Part shown: positions 1 to 10,771 of the stretch, piece after piece
Layout: every line of letters starts with the position of its first letter
How positions within the stretch are numbered: the first letter of the stretch is position 1
Source of the DNA: Gonium pectorale
Lineage: Eukaryota > Chlorophyta > Chlorophyceae > Chlamydomonadales > Volvocaceae
Length of the DNA: 33,150 nt
Direction of reading: 5' to 3'
Assembly (NCBI GenBank): GCA_001584585.1
Contig: LSYV01000012.1
Coordinates: forward strand, 1,559,330-1,592,479
Program-made: the position numbers and the translations under genes
The notes under the pieces: model-generated
The model's database searches: none
Told to the model about the DNA's origin: nothing
What the model saw: only the letters and a program-made list of their open reading frames with translations

Positions 1-131
1 GAAGGCATTCCCAGTAGAGAAGCCTGGGGGGGGGGCGGGGGATGCAACCCCAACCCCACCCCGTTCCCCTGCCCGCCCCCTCCGCTCCCCCCACCCCGCC
101 CCTCGCCCCCCACCCCCCTGCCGGCACGCAC

Positions 132-2515
132 CACGGGCACGATGTCGGGCAGCGCCGCCTGCACCGCGTCGGGCGCCGTCTCGCACAGCGTGGCGATGAC
201 CTTGAAGGCGCCCTCCTTGGTCTGCCACTTGCGGCTGGGCGAGGTGCCCGACAGCAGCGTGGGCAGGCTGCGCGCCACCGCCTCGGGGTGCAGCATGCGC
301 GCCAGCGCCTGGCAGGCAGAGTCGGCGGCGCCGCGCACGCTGGTGGCCTGGGGGTTTGGGAGGGGGAAAGGGACAGGATGACAGGAGGGGGGAGGGGGAA
401 AGGGACGGTGGTTGAAACGGGCTGGAGTGGAGGGGGTGTAATGTAGCGGATGGTGATGAGCGCAGTAGGCGGGATGGAGGGCGGAGGGGTGGAGCGAGGG
501 GTGGCGGGTGAGGGGCGGGCTAGGAGGCGCGGTGGAGAGTCAGGGGACGTCCAACCACACGGGGCAGGCCAGGCCCCGTGGGCCCTGGTCGGGGAGGTGC
601 CCTACTATGCCCTGCCGACAGACGCCGGGTGGATCGATCCGCGTCACAATGCCGTCGCCCCATCCCGCCGCCCATGCGCCCGCCCGCCCGCCCGCCACTG
701 ACGTGGGTGCCCGGCGAGCGCCCCAAGCCCCACCCGGACAGGTGCGCGCGCTGCGACGTTGGGCAGTTGGACGCCGGGGCACTCGGCGCACAGGGAGGAG
801 CTCGGGTCGCGCAGGGCAAGGCCACCACCCGCCCAGGCCCAAGCTCCAGCCCAAGCTCATGCCCCAGCGGGCTTTATCCCCTTCGCCACCCCTTTCTCAA
901 CCGCTCCCCCCCCCCGTCAACACGACCACGAGACCGCGCATTCCGCGCCCGTGTAAGAGAATGATGCAACGACAGCGCGTCCCGCGTCCCACAGACCTGT
1001 GCGGCGCGATGTGCGGCCCGCGTCACGCGGCCACCCGCCCCTCCGACGGGTGGGAGGACCCTGCGCTCCTCCTCCTACAGATATGTAACCACCCCACCCC
1101 CAACACCTCCCCACTTCCGACGGCTGCCTCCAGGAATCGGGCGCCTGCCATCTGCGGATCGTGCGGCCAGCCCCCCTTCACGAGACGACAACGCTGTCTG
1201 CGCTATCAGCTCGCCGACGCGTACGTCACCCCATGAGGCCCCCCTGGAGCCCACCTTGTCCGCCAGCCGCTCCAGGAAGACGGGCAGCATGGGCGCCACG
1301 AAGGGCTCCACGGCACTGCCGCCGTAGTCGCACAGCGCAGCGTAGGCGTACATGGCAGCCTGGCGGGCGGGCGGAACAGGGCGGGGGAGGGGGAGGGGGG
1401 CGGCAGGGGACCGGTGACGGGCGGAACAACGGGGCCGTCAGGGTTTGCACGTCTGGGAAACGGCAAAGCAAAGGTGCCTCCAAACGCCAAGTGTCACCAG
1501 AAACCCAACACCGGAGAGCGCCAATCGCTCGGGCAAGGAATTCTACCGAGCTTGGCCTGTCGCAGCCTGCACGCCTGGTTAGACCGGGGCGGGTTTCGGT
1601 CCACACCCCTGGGTCACATCTGTCGGCCGAGGCCGGCTTGGATTGGCCCGGCGGCGCGGCGCCGCAGCGAGGCACTGCCGTGACAAAGGCGCATGCTGGC
1701 GCATCACCCGCCCACCCCCCAACGCGCGCGCACACACACACCTCGCCTCGCGGCGTTGAGGTGGTCTTGCGTTGAGGCGGGTAGCGCCCCTGGCCAGCGT
1801 CGGCCCGGAGATGTAACACCACACACACACACACGCCACGGCAGCTGCGGTTTCAGCGCTCGTGCTAACGGCCCGATCGAGCGGGCGACCACGCCGCGCA
1901 TCGCACCCCAGTTTTGTGCCCCACTCACCCCGCTTCTCAACTACCGGGCGCGGCCGCGGTCGGCTTGAACCCCTATCATGCCCCGGAAGTCGTTTGACCG
2001 CTGCGGGAGTGCGGACGTGGCCTCACCTCACGTGCCGTTGCGTTGTTGGGGTCGTCGGCCATGAGGGCGAGCCGCCGCTGGAGGCCCGAGGACTTGAGGA
2101 CCGAGACGCCGCGCGCCTTGACGTACTCGCCCACCTCCTGGGCCGCCTTGTCGCGGCTTACACCTGCAGAGCCCTTGGAGTGCCCGCCGGCACCCGCCCC
2201 CCATGGGCTGCTGGCGGCCGGCGCCGGCGCGGCGGCGGCAGCCGGGCCGCTGGCGCGCATAATCTTGATCCCGCCGGCCGCGGGGGCAGCGGGCTTGGGG
2301 GCAGCGCTCGCGCCCGCGACCGCCGGCTTCGGGGCGGGCTTTGCGGCAGGCGCGGACGACTCCTCCTTCACCGCGAGGCTCAGCCGATCGAGCATATCCT
2401 CAATTGCGGCAACCTCCGCGCTGGAGAACCCGCCGCCATTGCTGGCGGTTCCGAACCCCCCTGGCGCGAACGTCGGAGCGTTCGGGTTGAATGGGGCCGC
2501 TTCTGGGCGCATCAT
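132..2515 (-). CDS. eEF3: Translation elongation factor 3 (ABC-F-like ATPase), N-terminal part, runs off window
   Basis: Three exons are read on the minus strand: 2515-2027, 1359-1255 and 347-132, all joined in phase 0 with GTGAGG, GTGGGC and GTGCGT donors. They give the first 270 residues. Exon 1 (163 aa) starts at the ATG at 2515, has an Ala/Pro-rich linker at about residues 55-110, then a helical segment ending ATARE. Exons 2 and 3 encode HEAT repeats (SAVEPFVAPMLPVFLERLADK; KWQTKEGAFKVIATLCE; ALPDIVPV) that match in order the HEAT region of fungal/algal EF-3. In that family the protein is cytosolic, binds the ribosome and uses ATP to help release E-site tRNA; the ABC cassettes and chromodomain insert would lie left of the window. 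Residues 9-18 form a PAM2-like motif. The next exon is not identified in bases 1-131. An EF-3-like paralogue rather than canonical EF-3 remains possible, because the ATPase part is unseen. Confidence 0.85.
348..1254 (-). other. EF3 intron 2, G/C-rich, no gene seen
   Basis: About 0.9 kb separates the LADK exon from the exon beginning ATSVRG. The protein reads continuously across it in EF-3 alignment terms (LADK followed by ATSVRGAADS), so no coding exon is needed inside. Several antisense and sense open frames exist here only because the DNA is very GC-rich. Confidence 0.65.
1360..2026 (-). other. EF3 intron 1 with CG/CA microsatellites
   Basis: The intron lies between a GTGAGG donor after residue 163 and a CAG acceptor before the second exon. 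It contains an alternating CG then CA run at 1723-1741 and a second AC run at 1821-1834, typical neutral microsatellites. No coding potential supported by similarity was seen. Confidence 0.7.
2462..2491 (-). other. PAM2-like motif (PABP MLLE-domain ligand) in EF3 N-terminus
   Basis: Residues 9-18 of the EF3 protein read FNPNAPTFAP. The established PAM2 consensus, seen in Paip1/2, ataxin-2, eRF3 and plant ERD15-type proteins, is roughly (L)NPNAxxFxP; it binds the MLLE domain of poly(A)-binding protein. The Asn-Pro-Asn-Ala core and the key Phe and Pro are present; the usual leading Leu is Phe. The motif sits in a low-complexity, probably unfolded N-terminus, the typical setting. Binding is inferred, not shown. 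Confidence 0.7.
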
Positions 2516-3263
2516 CCAGTGGTAACCCGACCGTTGGCCCTGCTTCTGTGCTGGAAAACAGAACCACGGGAATTGGTGCAGTCAGCAGTAAGACACTGAG
2601 ACCGAGGCACGTGCAGGTTCGCTCTGGGCAGGCGGCGGGGAACGCGATTGAAGCGAAAGGCCGCGAACTGTGCGGCCGCGAATGTCAAAGCGCATGTGCG
2701 CTTTACGCAGCTCTTCTAACAGCAGCTGATCGCTCGCACTTACTGGCTTCCTGTCAAATCCTGGAATGCGCCGCCTTGACGAAGGCGAGCAGCAGAAGCA
2801 AATGTACTAAGGGTAATCCTAGACGCAGGACAAGGCAATTGGCTGCGGCGTCAATGCAGCAGGCTGTGGACCTCAGAATTCGCTCCTTTTCCTATATTCC
2901 CTTCCTGTGTATTGGACTTTTAGAAGAGCAAACCGGGTGCCTTGATAGGCACTTCAGTCAGGAAATTGAGCAGCCGACTGGACCGATAAAACGCTTGTGC
3001 AAGGCATGGCCGAGCTGCACGACGCGCCAGAGAATGACAATAGCCGGTGTACCAATTATGATCAATTGCTTATTCTGCTTTCTCAGCTGATGCGATGCGA
3101 CGCTGGAGTGCCCCAGGGCTTTAGGCACTTCCCGCCATCGCCAGTGTTACACTGCGCAAGCCCATATCGGGTTTTCATCGGCATCCGAAAGCTTAAAACC
3201 CCTGGATGTGAGCCTTTTTTCACGCCACGCGGTCGGTCGCGACTGTGTAGGGACTTCGGCACG
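2516..3263. promoter_or_regulatory. Divergent intergenic region between EF3 and rhodanese
   Basis: This stretch of about 750 bp separates two genes transcribed away from each other, so it should contain both promoters and both 5' UTRs. It is less GC-rich than the flanking exons. I see no convincing TATA box or repeated operator. The rhodanese frame stays open upstream to 2997, with an ATG at 3090, so part of this region could encode an N-terminal extension of the rhodanese. Confidence 0.5.
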
Positions 3264-5713
3264 ATGTCTCCCCGGAGCAGGCCCGGCCCTCCCGAAAACC
3301 CCTCATCCAAATTGGAGTCTCTCTGTGAGGGTTTTAAGTCCAAGCTTGCGGATGTGAGTACGAGTGCGGGTGCTGCGGAGTGAAGTTTTGTAGGACCTTG
3401 GCCACTGACCTTGTACGACCGCGGGTCTCCCCCGGGCCCTGCAGGTGGATGAGGTTTCAGTGACACAGCTCCATGAGTGGTTGCAGGTATGGGTCACGAG
3501 GTGCAAGCTGCAAGATATCAGCTCGTTTTTGGGCGTGCTCTCATTCCCAACTGCCGAACGTTAGTGTGCGCCTCCGTGACGCCCTCCTCATCCTGGACCC
3601 CTTTGCCGGCACCTAGGAAATGGCAGACGCTGGTTTCTCATGCCGTTTGCAACCACCCTCAGGCCAGCGCCGGCGGCCATGGCGAGCAGGCGCAGCTGCC
3701 GCCGGTGCTAGTGGACGTCAGGACGGCAGCGGAGCAGCAGGTCGGGCGTGGCTCAGAGCTATGGGAGGGTCTCTGCCCTGGGCACGACCGTGCGGCATGT
3801 ACGGATGGCTGCGTTCCCCGCGTGGCCTCGCCATCAGGACGTGCAGCTGTCTGGTCGCGGTCGGTCAGTGAGAACCCCTCGGCGTGCAGCTCTGCCGATG
3901 GCGCCTGCGTTTGTCAGCTTCTATGCCGTGTTCAACCCGCCCTACCGCACGTTTCAGTGCCGTAGTTCTCCCGTTTCTACACTCTCCTCCAACGCTGCAG
4001 GTGTCCATGCTCCCAGGGCCCCTGACGCTGACGCAGCGGGACTTTGAGGACCGCGGGCCGGAGGCATTCCGCGGCCGCAGGTGCGGAGCGGGCCGGGCCG
4101 GTGTGCCCCTCCCCATCCAGCAGCCCCCAGAGCGTGAGCCTTCGTTGGCGTGCCTGTTAGTCGTATTGGTTCGCCGTACTCGTTGGGATTGCACAGCTCG
4201 GACGGTGCTGGGTTGGGCCGCAGCGTTTGCGCGGTCAGTGGCGCCCATTTTACACCAACGGGATGCGAACAGTGGAAAATGAGCGGGACGCGGTGAAGTG
4301 TTGGCTGTACAATCCGCCACCGCAACGTGTGCCGCTGCCCCCGCCCCGCATCCGCTACGGTCTCTTCTGTCACCTGCCAACACCTTCCGATGTCTGCGGC
4401 TGCCGACGGTGCCCCAACGACGGCCATTCGACGGAGCGGGCGCCAGGATCGTGTGCTATTGGTGGGTCGCCTGCCGCACGTCGCTGTTGTAGGGTCGTCC
4501 TTACATACCGTACGATGCTGGACCCTGCAGCAGCCGCTGAAGTACACATGATGTCGCATCCGACGCAATGTCATGGAAATCGTACGTGGGCACTTGGATG
4601 GCGAAGTCCTTCGGCAAAGCATACAAAAGCCGCAGGCACGAGCTTTCATGGACTACAGGAACTCGCTGACCACCACAAGATCTCTATCCCCACCGCAGCA
4701 CTGCTGGCTACCGTAGCGGGCTGTATGCGCGGAAGCTGCAGCAGCAACACGGGCTGGAGGCGTACAACCTGCGGGGGAGCATACTGGCTTGGGTAGGTGG
4801 GTGCGTTGGTGCGTTCCGGGCCGCATGGGCGTGTCCGGGGGGTGCAGCTCCCAAGCAGCGTCCCCGGATTTGCCACGATATCATGGAGGGTGCGATGTAG
4901 AAACCCGTTTCAGGAAGGAGTCCGTGCACACTCGCAGTGGGTTTCCTTGCTGTCCTGACCGCGCCCAGTAGACCGACTCGGCTCCGGCGCGGTCGTTCAT
5001 GTGCTCGTGCCTCGCGTCCGTGACGTCGCATTTTGCGCTTTTGGGCGCAGACCCAAGCTGGCCTTCCGTTGACCGACCCACGGGACGGTTCAGTGACCAA
5101 ACGAGTCCACGTGTTCAGCGAGAAGTGGGCACTGCAGGTGCGATGGCTGTGTGTTCCGAAGGGAGGTAGAGACGGTTCACGGGCCTGTGGGTGAGGAGCT
5201 TCAGCGGAGGGGCTGTCGTGGGGATCCTAAGGGGGGAAAGCGGAGCCCGCTTGTTCTCCACCGCCTGTGTCCTAGTGCGCATGCGGCTCTCTTGGCTGCG
5301 GCCTTCGCCGCACACGAGCGTGCATCCGACGACGGTCAGCTCGCAGCTGGCCGCCTGTGCACCACATGCCCGTGTTGAGGCACCACATGCGGCGCTCCGG
5401 TGCAGCGGGCTACCTGGGAACCACGTCGGGCAACTCCAGAGAAATAGGCCACCGCTGCCATGCCGCGCAAACTCACAGTTGAATGTTCCGTTGTCGACGT
5501 GTCGTTGCCTTGTGTCGGTTGGCGGTTGTCCGTTTGCAGGGCGAGGGCTACACGCCGGTGGTCTTCCAGCGGCCGCTCTGGCGGTTGGCGCAGGACGCTG
5601 TGGGCGGCTGGGGCCGTGCGCTGGGGAGGGTGCTCACGGGGCGCGGGCGGCGCGGCAATGGCATCGGCGACGGGGCCGGTACGGGCAATGAGGAGGGGAC
5701 TGCAAATAAATAA
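3264..5713 (+). CDS. Single-domain rhodanese (sulfurtransferase) protein, 8 exons
   Basis: Exons: 3264-3353, 3445-3486, 3663-3740, 4001-4080, 4447-4461, 4699-4792, 5051-5137, 5540-5713; all phases agree and give 219 residues ending in TAA. The rhodanese domain spans about residues 35-135. It has the PPVLVDVRTAAEQ strand (Asp62-Arg64), then VSMLPGPL, then the active-site loop CYCTAGYRSG, with catalytic Cys102 and Arg107 in the CX4R arrangement, and the NLRGSILAW helix. After the domain comes a KRVHVFSEKWAL segment and a Gly/Arg-rich tail. Rhodaneses carry sulfur as a Cys persulfide; the natural acceptor is unknown. The start at 3264 is the nearest in-frame ATG. An alternative ATG at 3090 would add 58 Arg-containing residues that could be an organelle targeting peptide. 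Exon 5 is only 15 nt. Likely 3'-end TGTAA motifs follow the stop. Confidence 0.9.
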
Positions 5714-5964
5714 ATAAAAACGCACCGCATTGATGGACATTATTGATGCACACGTCTAGCCCGATATGCTGTTCTGACTGGTGTGTTTGCTTGGTGCGCA
5801 TTCAGCCGTTTCACTGGCACGGGGCTGAGCGATGCTTCGGATGCGGTACTTAATGTTAGTAGACATTGCGCTCAGTACTGGACATTCATTTCACGGTATG
5901 ATATTGTACGGCCACCGATGTTCGCTAAGGGTACCCAAAGTACGGCGAGTATGTGTTGCGGGCC

Positions 5965-6246
5965 TGTAAAGAGGCATCTGCACCTCATGTGGTGCAGGCA
6001 TGTACCCGACTTGAAAGTACGGCATGCAACGATTGGCTCACCCTTGAGCCGCACGTTACACATTCATTGCCACATGGAGGCGGACAATCAAGCACGGACG
6101 TACAGTCCAGCGTCGGTTTCGGTGCGCTTGTTTTTCCTGGCGGAACGATACGGTACCATGTAACGGCATACCGCTGAATCAATGTCACCTTGTGCACGGA
6201 GGCATCCGTACGATAGATGCGCACGCTCGGCGCTTGACCCATGTAA
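5965..6246 (+). promoter_or_regulatory. Candidate polyadenylation signals (TGTAA) of the rhodanese gene
   Basis: TGTAA, the chlorophyte polyadenylation signal, occurs at 5965-5969, 6159-6163 and 6242-6246, 250 to 530 bases after the rhodanese stop. I cannot tell which is used. An inverse copy (TTACA) at 6056-6060 could serve the convergent esterase gene, but would imply a 3' UTR of about 1.5 kb. Confidence 0.5.
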
Positions 6247-7530
6247 CAAAGAATGTGCCCAGCGCTAGGCGGGTGATCACACGCAGGATGAGAAGTACCG
6301 GTATGTGGTAAGCTGAAGTGCCGGCTGGCGTGTCATGCAGCCGCAATGCGTGCACCGATGGTGACGAAGGCAACGCGGAATCCGCGCAAACCCTTCGATT
6401 GCGTATAAGGACTGTTCAAGGGCTACCCGTCCTCATCCACAACACACGCGGTGCAACTGAGGCCATCAGTGAAGCGCACATGGCCATCGCCCTGCTTCCC
6501 CACGCATCAGCTTGCAGGTACGCCGTACTGGGCTCGGAAGGCCCAATATGCCCGCGGGGTTCAGAGGCAAGCACATCAAGCAGCCCAAACCAAGCTGCCC
6601 ATCGAAATAACGCCTCCTGAGGACACAGGCAAATATGATGGAGAACGCAGCAGGGGCCCTGCGCAGGCACTTGGGTGGGTGGGGTGTCAACGATCCACCA
6701 CCCCTGCCCAACAACGCCAACAAAGTTCCTGAAGCCATCAGCAGAGTGCGCATCGCTGCGCCTCGCCCTGGCGCCAGCCATAAGTGTTCCCCGCAGCATT
6801 CATTTCACATCTCGCGGACCGGCACCTCGTACGCTCCTCAACTCCAGTCCCATTGCTGCAACGTGCAATTCAACACGTCGTCCCAGAACGGGGTGGCGGG
6901 AACACAGCATATGCCTCCAGGGCTCGCTACTTCCGCACAACAAGCCCTAACGCGGTGCGTCGCACCAAGGAAAATGCCGACGTGCGGCGCATCCGACGCC
7001 TGGACGCGGAGTGGGCTGGGGCGGCTGCATCGCGTCAAAAACGTACCGCACCGCTGCCATGAACTTGCGGCATCGCGCACGGTGCCCCGCCGGGCCGGCA
7101 AAACTGCTCCGGGTCGCCACCGCCGTGGATGCTGTCGCGAACAGACGGGCCGGCACGCCTACGTCACAGCCACCGCCAACACCCTTTGCCGTCGCCACAC
7201 GCCGTGAGCCAGTCCTGAATATGGCATCACATGTAAACGCGCCAACCCATGCGTACCACGTCTGCCCGCCTGGTGGGGGCAGTTCGCCCCGCTGCCTGCC
7301 AGTAAGGCGCCCGTTCAAGGCCTGTCGGACGAGTCCTTCACACCCCCGCCCGCCCGCCTTGACACAAGTCCACCCAATAGAGACGCGCACGGGCTCACTC
7401 GGGTCTTTGTCGGCGCCTCCTCCGCCGCTGCTCCGCGCGCAACGCGCTCCTCAGGCCACGAGGTGAAGCCAGGGCGCGCCCCCCGCCCAGCGTCCCATCG
7501 CCCCCCATCCCCGCCGCAGCCCTCGCCCCT
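6247..7530. other. Convergent intergenic region, no gene recognised
   Basis: This region lies between the 3' ends of the rhodanese (plus) and esterase (minus) genes. Open frames on both strands show no recognisable motifs or splice-consistent exons. It probably holds the 3' UTR of the esterase; no TTACA (minus-strand TGTAA) occurs in the part just below the esterase stop. Confidence 0.5.
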
Positions 7531-10500
7531 TCACGCCCTGAGGAAGGTGTGCGCCAGGTGGTCCATGGCGTCGCGGCAGTGCCTGAAGCGGCGCGGGTTG
7601 CGCATCACGATGGCGGCGTGCGCGTGCAGGTCGCGGCAGTCCACGTCCACCCTGGTCCAGGGCAGCGAGTTGAGCTGGCGGGCGGGGGCGCGTGTGGGCG
7701 GCAGCTTGTAGAGTGATGCAGTCGCGGGGTGTGTGTATATGTGTGTGTTGAGGAGAAGGGTATGGACATCAACTTGCTGGGCGCCAGCAGCATGCGTCCC
7801 GCTGGCGGAGAGCAAGGGGCCCACGCGCGGTCGCACTGCCAAGCCCCACACAGTTAGTCCCGCTCCACAGCGCTCTCTAGTGCGTGACAAAAGCACACAT
7901 GCATACTTGTGCGGGCGTGTCGCGTTGCCGTTCGCGGTCGTGTACGCGGGGAGCCCTTGATGCCAGTACCGTACTTCAGCCGTGCGGGCACCCGGCATCG
8001 CAGGGTTGCGGGCTTCATCCACAAGGCTCCGTACTCACAAGATCACAGTTTGCAGCGTGCTGCGTGCTGTAACCTGTCTCCGTCCGCGTCCCTTAGTTCC
8101 TCCTGCCTCCCATGCCGCCCCCTCCCCCACGCCTGCTCTGCCTCCGCTGCGCCCCACCTGATCCACCAGCCACCCCTGCATCCGGTGCAGCTCCGCGGGC
8201 AGCTCCACGATGCCGTCGTGCAGCAGCACTGCCTGCTCCGAAATCACAACCTCGTCCTCGCCGTCAGTGTCCAGTGATGCCGCTGACGTTAGAGACGTCG
8301 CTGCCGCCGAGGGGGACGGCAAGGCCGCCGCCGCCCGGGCGCCGCCGCCGCCCGCGCCAGCGGCGGTGTTGGCGGCTGCGCTAGCGTTGCCCGCCGCGGC
8401 GGCGACGGCCGCAGCCCCGGCGGCCTGCGCACTGGTGGCGGTCGGCAAGTCTGGCGCGGAGGGGCACTCGATGTCCGAAGGCAGCCTGCCTTCGCGCTCG
8501 TCGTCGGCGTCTCTGCCGGCGGCCCCCTGTTGCCGCGCCTCCGGCGCCGTCCGGGCGGCCCCGCCCTCGCCATCCGGCCCGGCGGCGTGGCAGTGGTACT
8601 CGCCGCGGTGGTACTTTGTGATCCAGGAGAAGTCGAGCGCCGCCCTTTGTATCTTGCAGCGGTGGGACCGACCGGTGGCCACCATCAGCAACAGCGCCGG
8701 TACCGCCAGCGGCAGCGCTATCACCCAGAACACGCGTAGATAGGTGCTGCGCAGTGGCCGTTGTGGCGGCGGCGCCGCCTGCTGCCCGCCGGCGCCGGCG
8801 CCAGACGGCTGCCGGCGGCCCGGCGTACAGAGGCGACGCCGCCGCCGACCCCTCCGCTGCAGTCGCCGTGACGACCGCGGCGCCGCTGCCATCGCCGATT
8901 TTCGCCCCCTCGCGTGCCGCCGCCGCCGCCGCAGCCGTGGCGGCAGCGGCCTCCGTTGTGACGATGGATGGGTACTTAGGGTCGACGGGCACGGGCTTGC
9001 TGAGCTCGTACGGGTTGTCCAGGCGTATGGCCGCCGTACAGTACGGCACCGGCCTGTCGTGGAAGACGTTGGCGTACAGCGCGAGGCGCTTGAAGCGTCG
9101 CAGCGCGCGCACGAACAGGAGGTCGGGGTGGCTCATGAGGCACAGCAGTGGCTTGCCCCACTCGTGCTTGTCCTGCGTATGGCACCGGTACGGCATGTGC
9201 AGAGGGCGCGCGTAAACCCTACAATGGCACAGCCGCCGCGGTGGGCAAGTGCGCGGAAGCGGGCGGGTATACGTGTGTGCGCGCGCCCGCTGGGGAAGGC
9301 TCACCCCGACGCCGTCAGAAGACAGCTAGGTGGCGGCCGAACGAGTGTGGGGTGCTTACGTGGCGTCGCATGGCCCCGTACCCTGTCCAGGGGCCAAGGT
9401 GAGGAGCCAAGGCCACCACTGTCCGCTCCCCTCCGGCCGCCGGGTACGGTTGGTGCCATCGCTTCACAACCCCCGCTCACAGCCCAGGGCCCACTTCACT
9501 CGGATCAGCGTGCAGCCCGCTCTCCCCCCCTCCCCCGCTCTTCCCCCTCCCCCCCCCCACCGCACACGGCACACGGCCTCGCGTCTCTCGCACACATGCG
9601 GGCCCCGCACCGCCAACACCAGCCGGTGGCCCCGGCCATAATTCCACCTCAATGTCACCACAGGCTGCAGCCCGGCCCCTGAGCCCTGACCTTGCCTCGA
9701 CCCCAGCACAGCACAGCACAAGCCAAGCCGCGGCCCCCCTCCCCCCGCGCGACGCGACGCGACCCGTTTCCCTCTCTTTATTTCCCCCCTCCCCCCTCCC
9801 CCCTCCCCCCTTCCCCGTCCCCCCGCGCCCGGCACGGCCACGAGCTGGCCCGCACCTGCAGCATCAGCTGAAGCCCCGACCTGCTGGTCACCACGGGGAC
9901 GAGGTAGTTGAAGGCCCTGCGCGTCCGGAAGTGCGATCAAACGGAGCCGGGAAGTGGATGAGTACGGGACGGGCCGGCCAGCAATCATGGTCTTGCTTCG
10001 AGGCACCATATGGCAAGGGGATCGGAGGCGCTTGGGGGCGGCACCCCCCACGCGCCATGCCGCACCGCAGGAGGCACACGGTGGCGCGCTGTCCACGGGA
10101 GTGCCGTACGGTGTACGGCCGTACCTGTTGAGCCATGTGGTGGGCATGCGCCAGGAGCCAAGGTGTGGCGTGGCGATGGTGATGAAGTTGATGGGCGTCA
10201 CGGTGTCAAAGAGCCCCTCCGCAAACAGCTTGCCCGCCAGGTAGCGCGTTACGAGGCCGCCCATGGAGTAGCCGATCAGGCTGGTATCAGGCCGTGTTGC
10301 GAGAGACGGACAAAGACAGGAGGAAGGGAAGGGCAATAAGGAGTGAGGGACGGAAGCGCAGGCGGAGATGTTTGGTCGGGTCTGTTGGGTAGTATACGGA
10401 GGGCCGAACGTTGGAAGAGCTGGAGACGTTCCAGCCAGTCCTGTCCAGGTACAGGAACGGGTATGAATACAAGATGGCGAGAACTGAAGGAGCAGCTGCG

Positions 10501-10771
10501 CGGTGCTGGACAGCACATTGCGGCGAGGACAAACTAACCTGATGGCCGTGACGGGCGTCTGCTGGGCGGCCAGCGCCTTGATGGTGTCCAGCACCAGTGC
10601 ATGGAGGCGGTCGCCGCAGAGGTCGATGCCGTCGTAGGTTAGGTTACCGCTGTTGACATTGCTGTTCAGGACGTGGTATCCTGGGCCGAGCTGGTTACAC
10701 AGGAGGTCGCAAAGGTACGCGGTGTTGGCAGGCATGCCCCACAAGCCATGTTGCACCACGATGAGGTGCAT
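7531..10771 (-). CDS. Lipase-like serine esterase (DUF676 family) with transmembrane segment
   Basis: Exons on the minus strand: 10771-10539, 10280-10125, 9916-9856, 9172-8876, 8808-8158 and 7674-7531, giving about 513 residues. The start is the ATG of MHLIVVQHGLWG; the frame stays open upstream but has no earlier ATG. Family features are the oxyanion-type HGLWG (residues 8-12), the nucleophile elbow GYSMGG (Ser83), ATPHLGS, the acid in FHDRPVPY (Asp189) and a C-terminal His (HAAIVM, about 485). These are expected of DUF676/ROG1-like alpha/beta hydrolases acting on lipid esters; the substrate is unknown. An unusual insert separates acid and His: Ala/Gly-rich sequence, a hydrophobic span of about 26 residues (FWVIALPLAVPALLLMVATG, near 275-296), then Asp/Glu/Ala-rich sequence. 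The reading frame changes near 8808-8876; a 67-nt intron is assumed there but its donor is poor. Confidence 0.8.
8809..8875 (-). other. Unresolved frame change in esterase (short intron or indel)
   Basis: Upstream of this point the frame with the acid motif is right; downstream the frame with the transmembrane span and final exon is right, a shift of one base (or 3n+1). A GTCGTC...GGCAG intron of 67 nt restores phase, but the donor is non-consensus and there is no pyrimidine tract. A one-base assembly error in this GC-repetitive stretch would do the same. Confidence 0.5.
9779..9826 (-). repeat. Poly-pyrimidine CCCCCCT repeats; G-rich on transcribed-sense strand
   Basis: Runs of six C separated by single T recur on the plus strand, inside the esterase intron between exons 3 and 4. 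In the esterase pre-mRNA this reads as successive runs of five to six G with one-base spacers, which fits the pattern of a G-quadruplex. A second, looser C-rich tract lies at about 9520-9562 in the same intron. Confidence 0.75.

Noticed and set aside
1..35. Possible next EF3 exon at the left edge after a C-rich tract and CAG
   Set aside because: The resulting residues do not resemble the EF-3 sequence expected after the IVPV segment.
508..1834. Several overlapping open frames on both strands near the left edge
   Set aside because: They fall in EF3 introns, are Arg/Pro/Ala-rich, and the EF3 protein is continuous without them.
8744..9682. 312-residue plus-strand open frame opposite the esterase
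   Set aside because: It overlaps the conserved catalytic exon on the other strand and crosses its intron; composition is Arg/Pro-rich with no motif.
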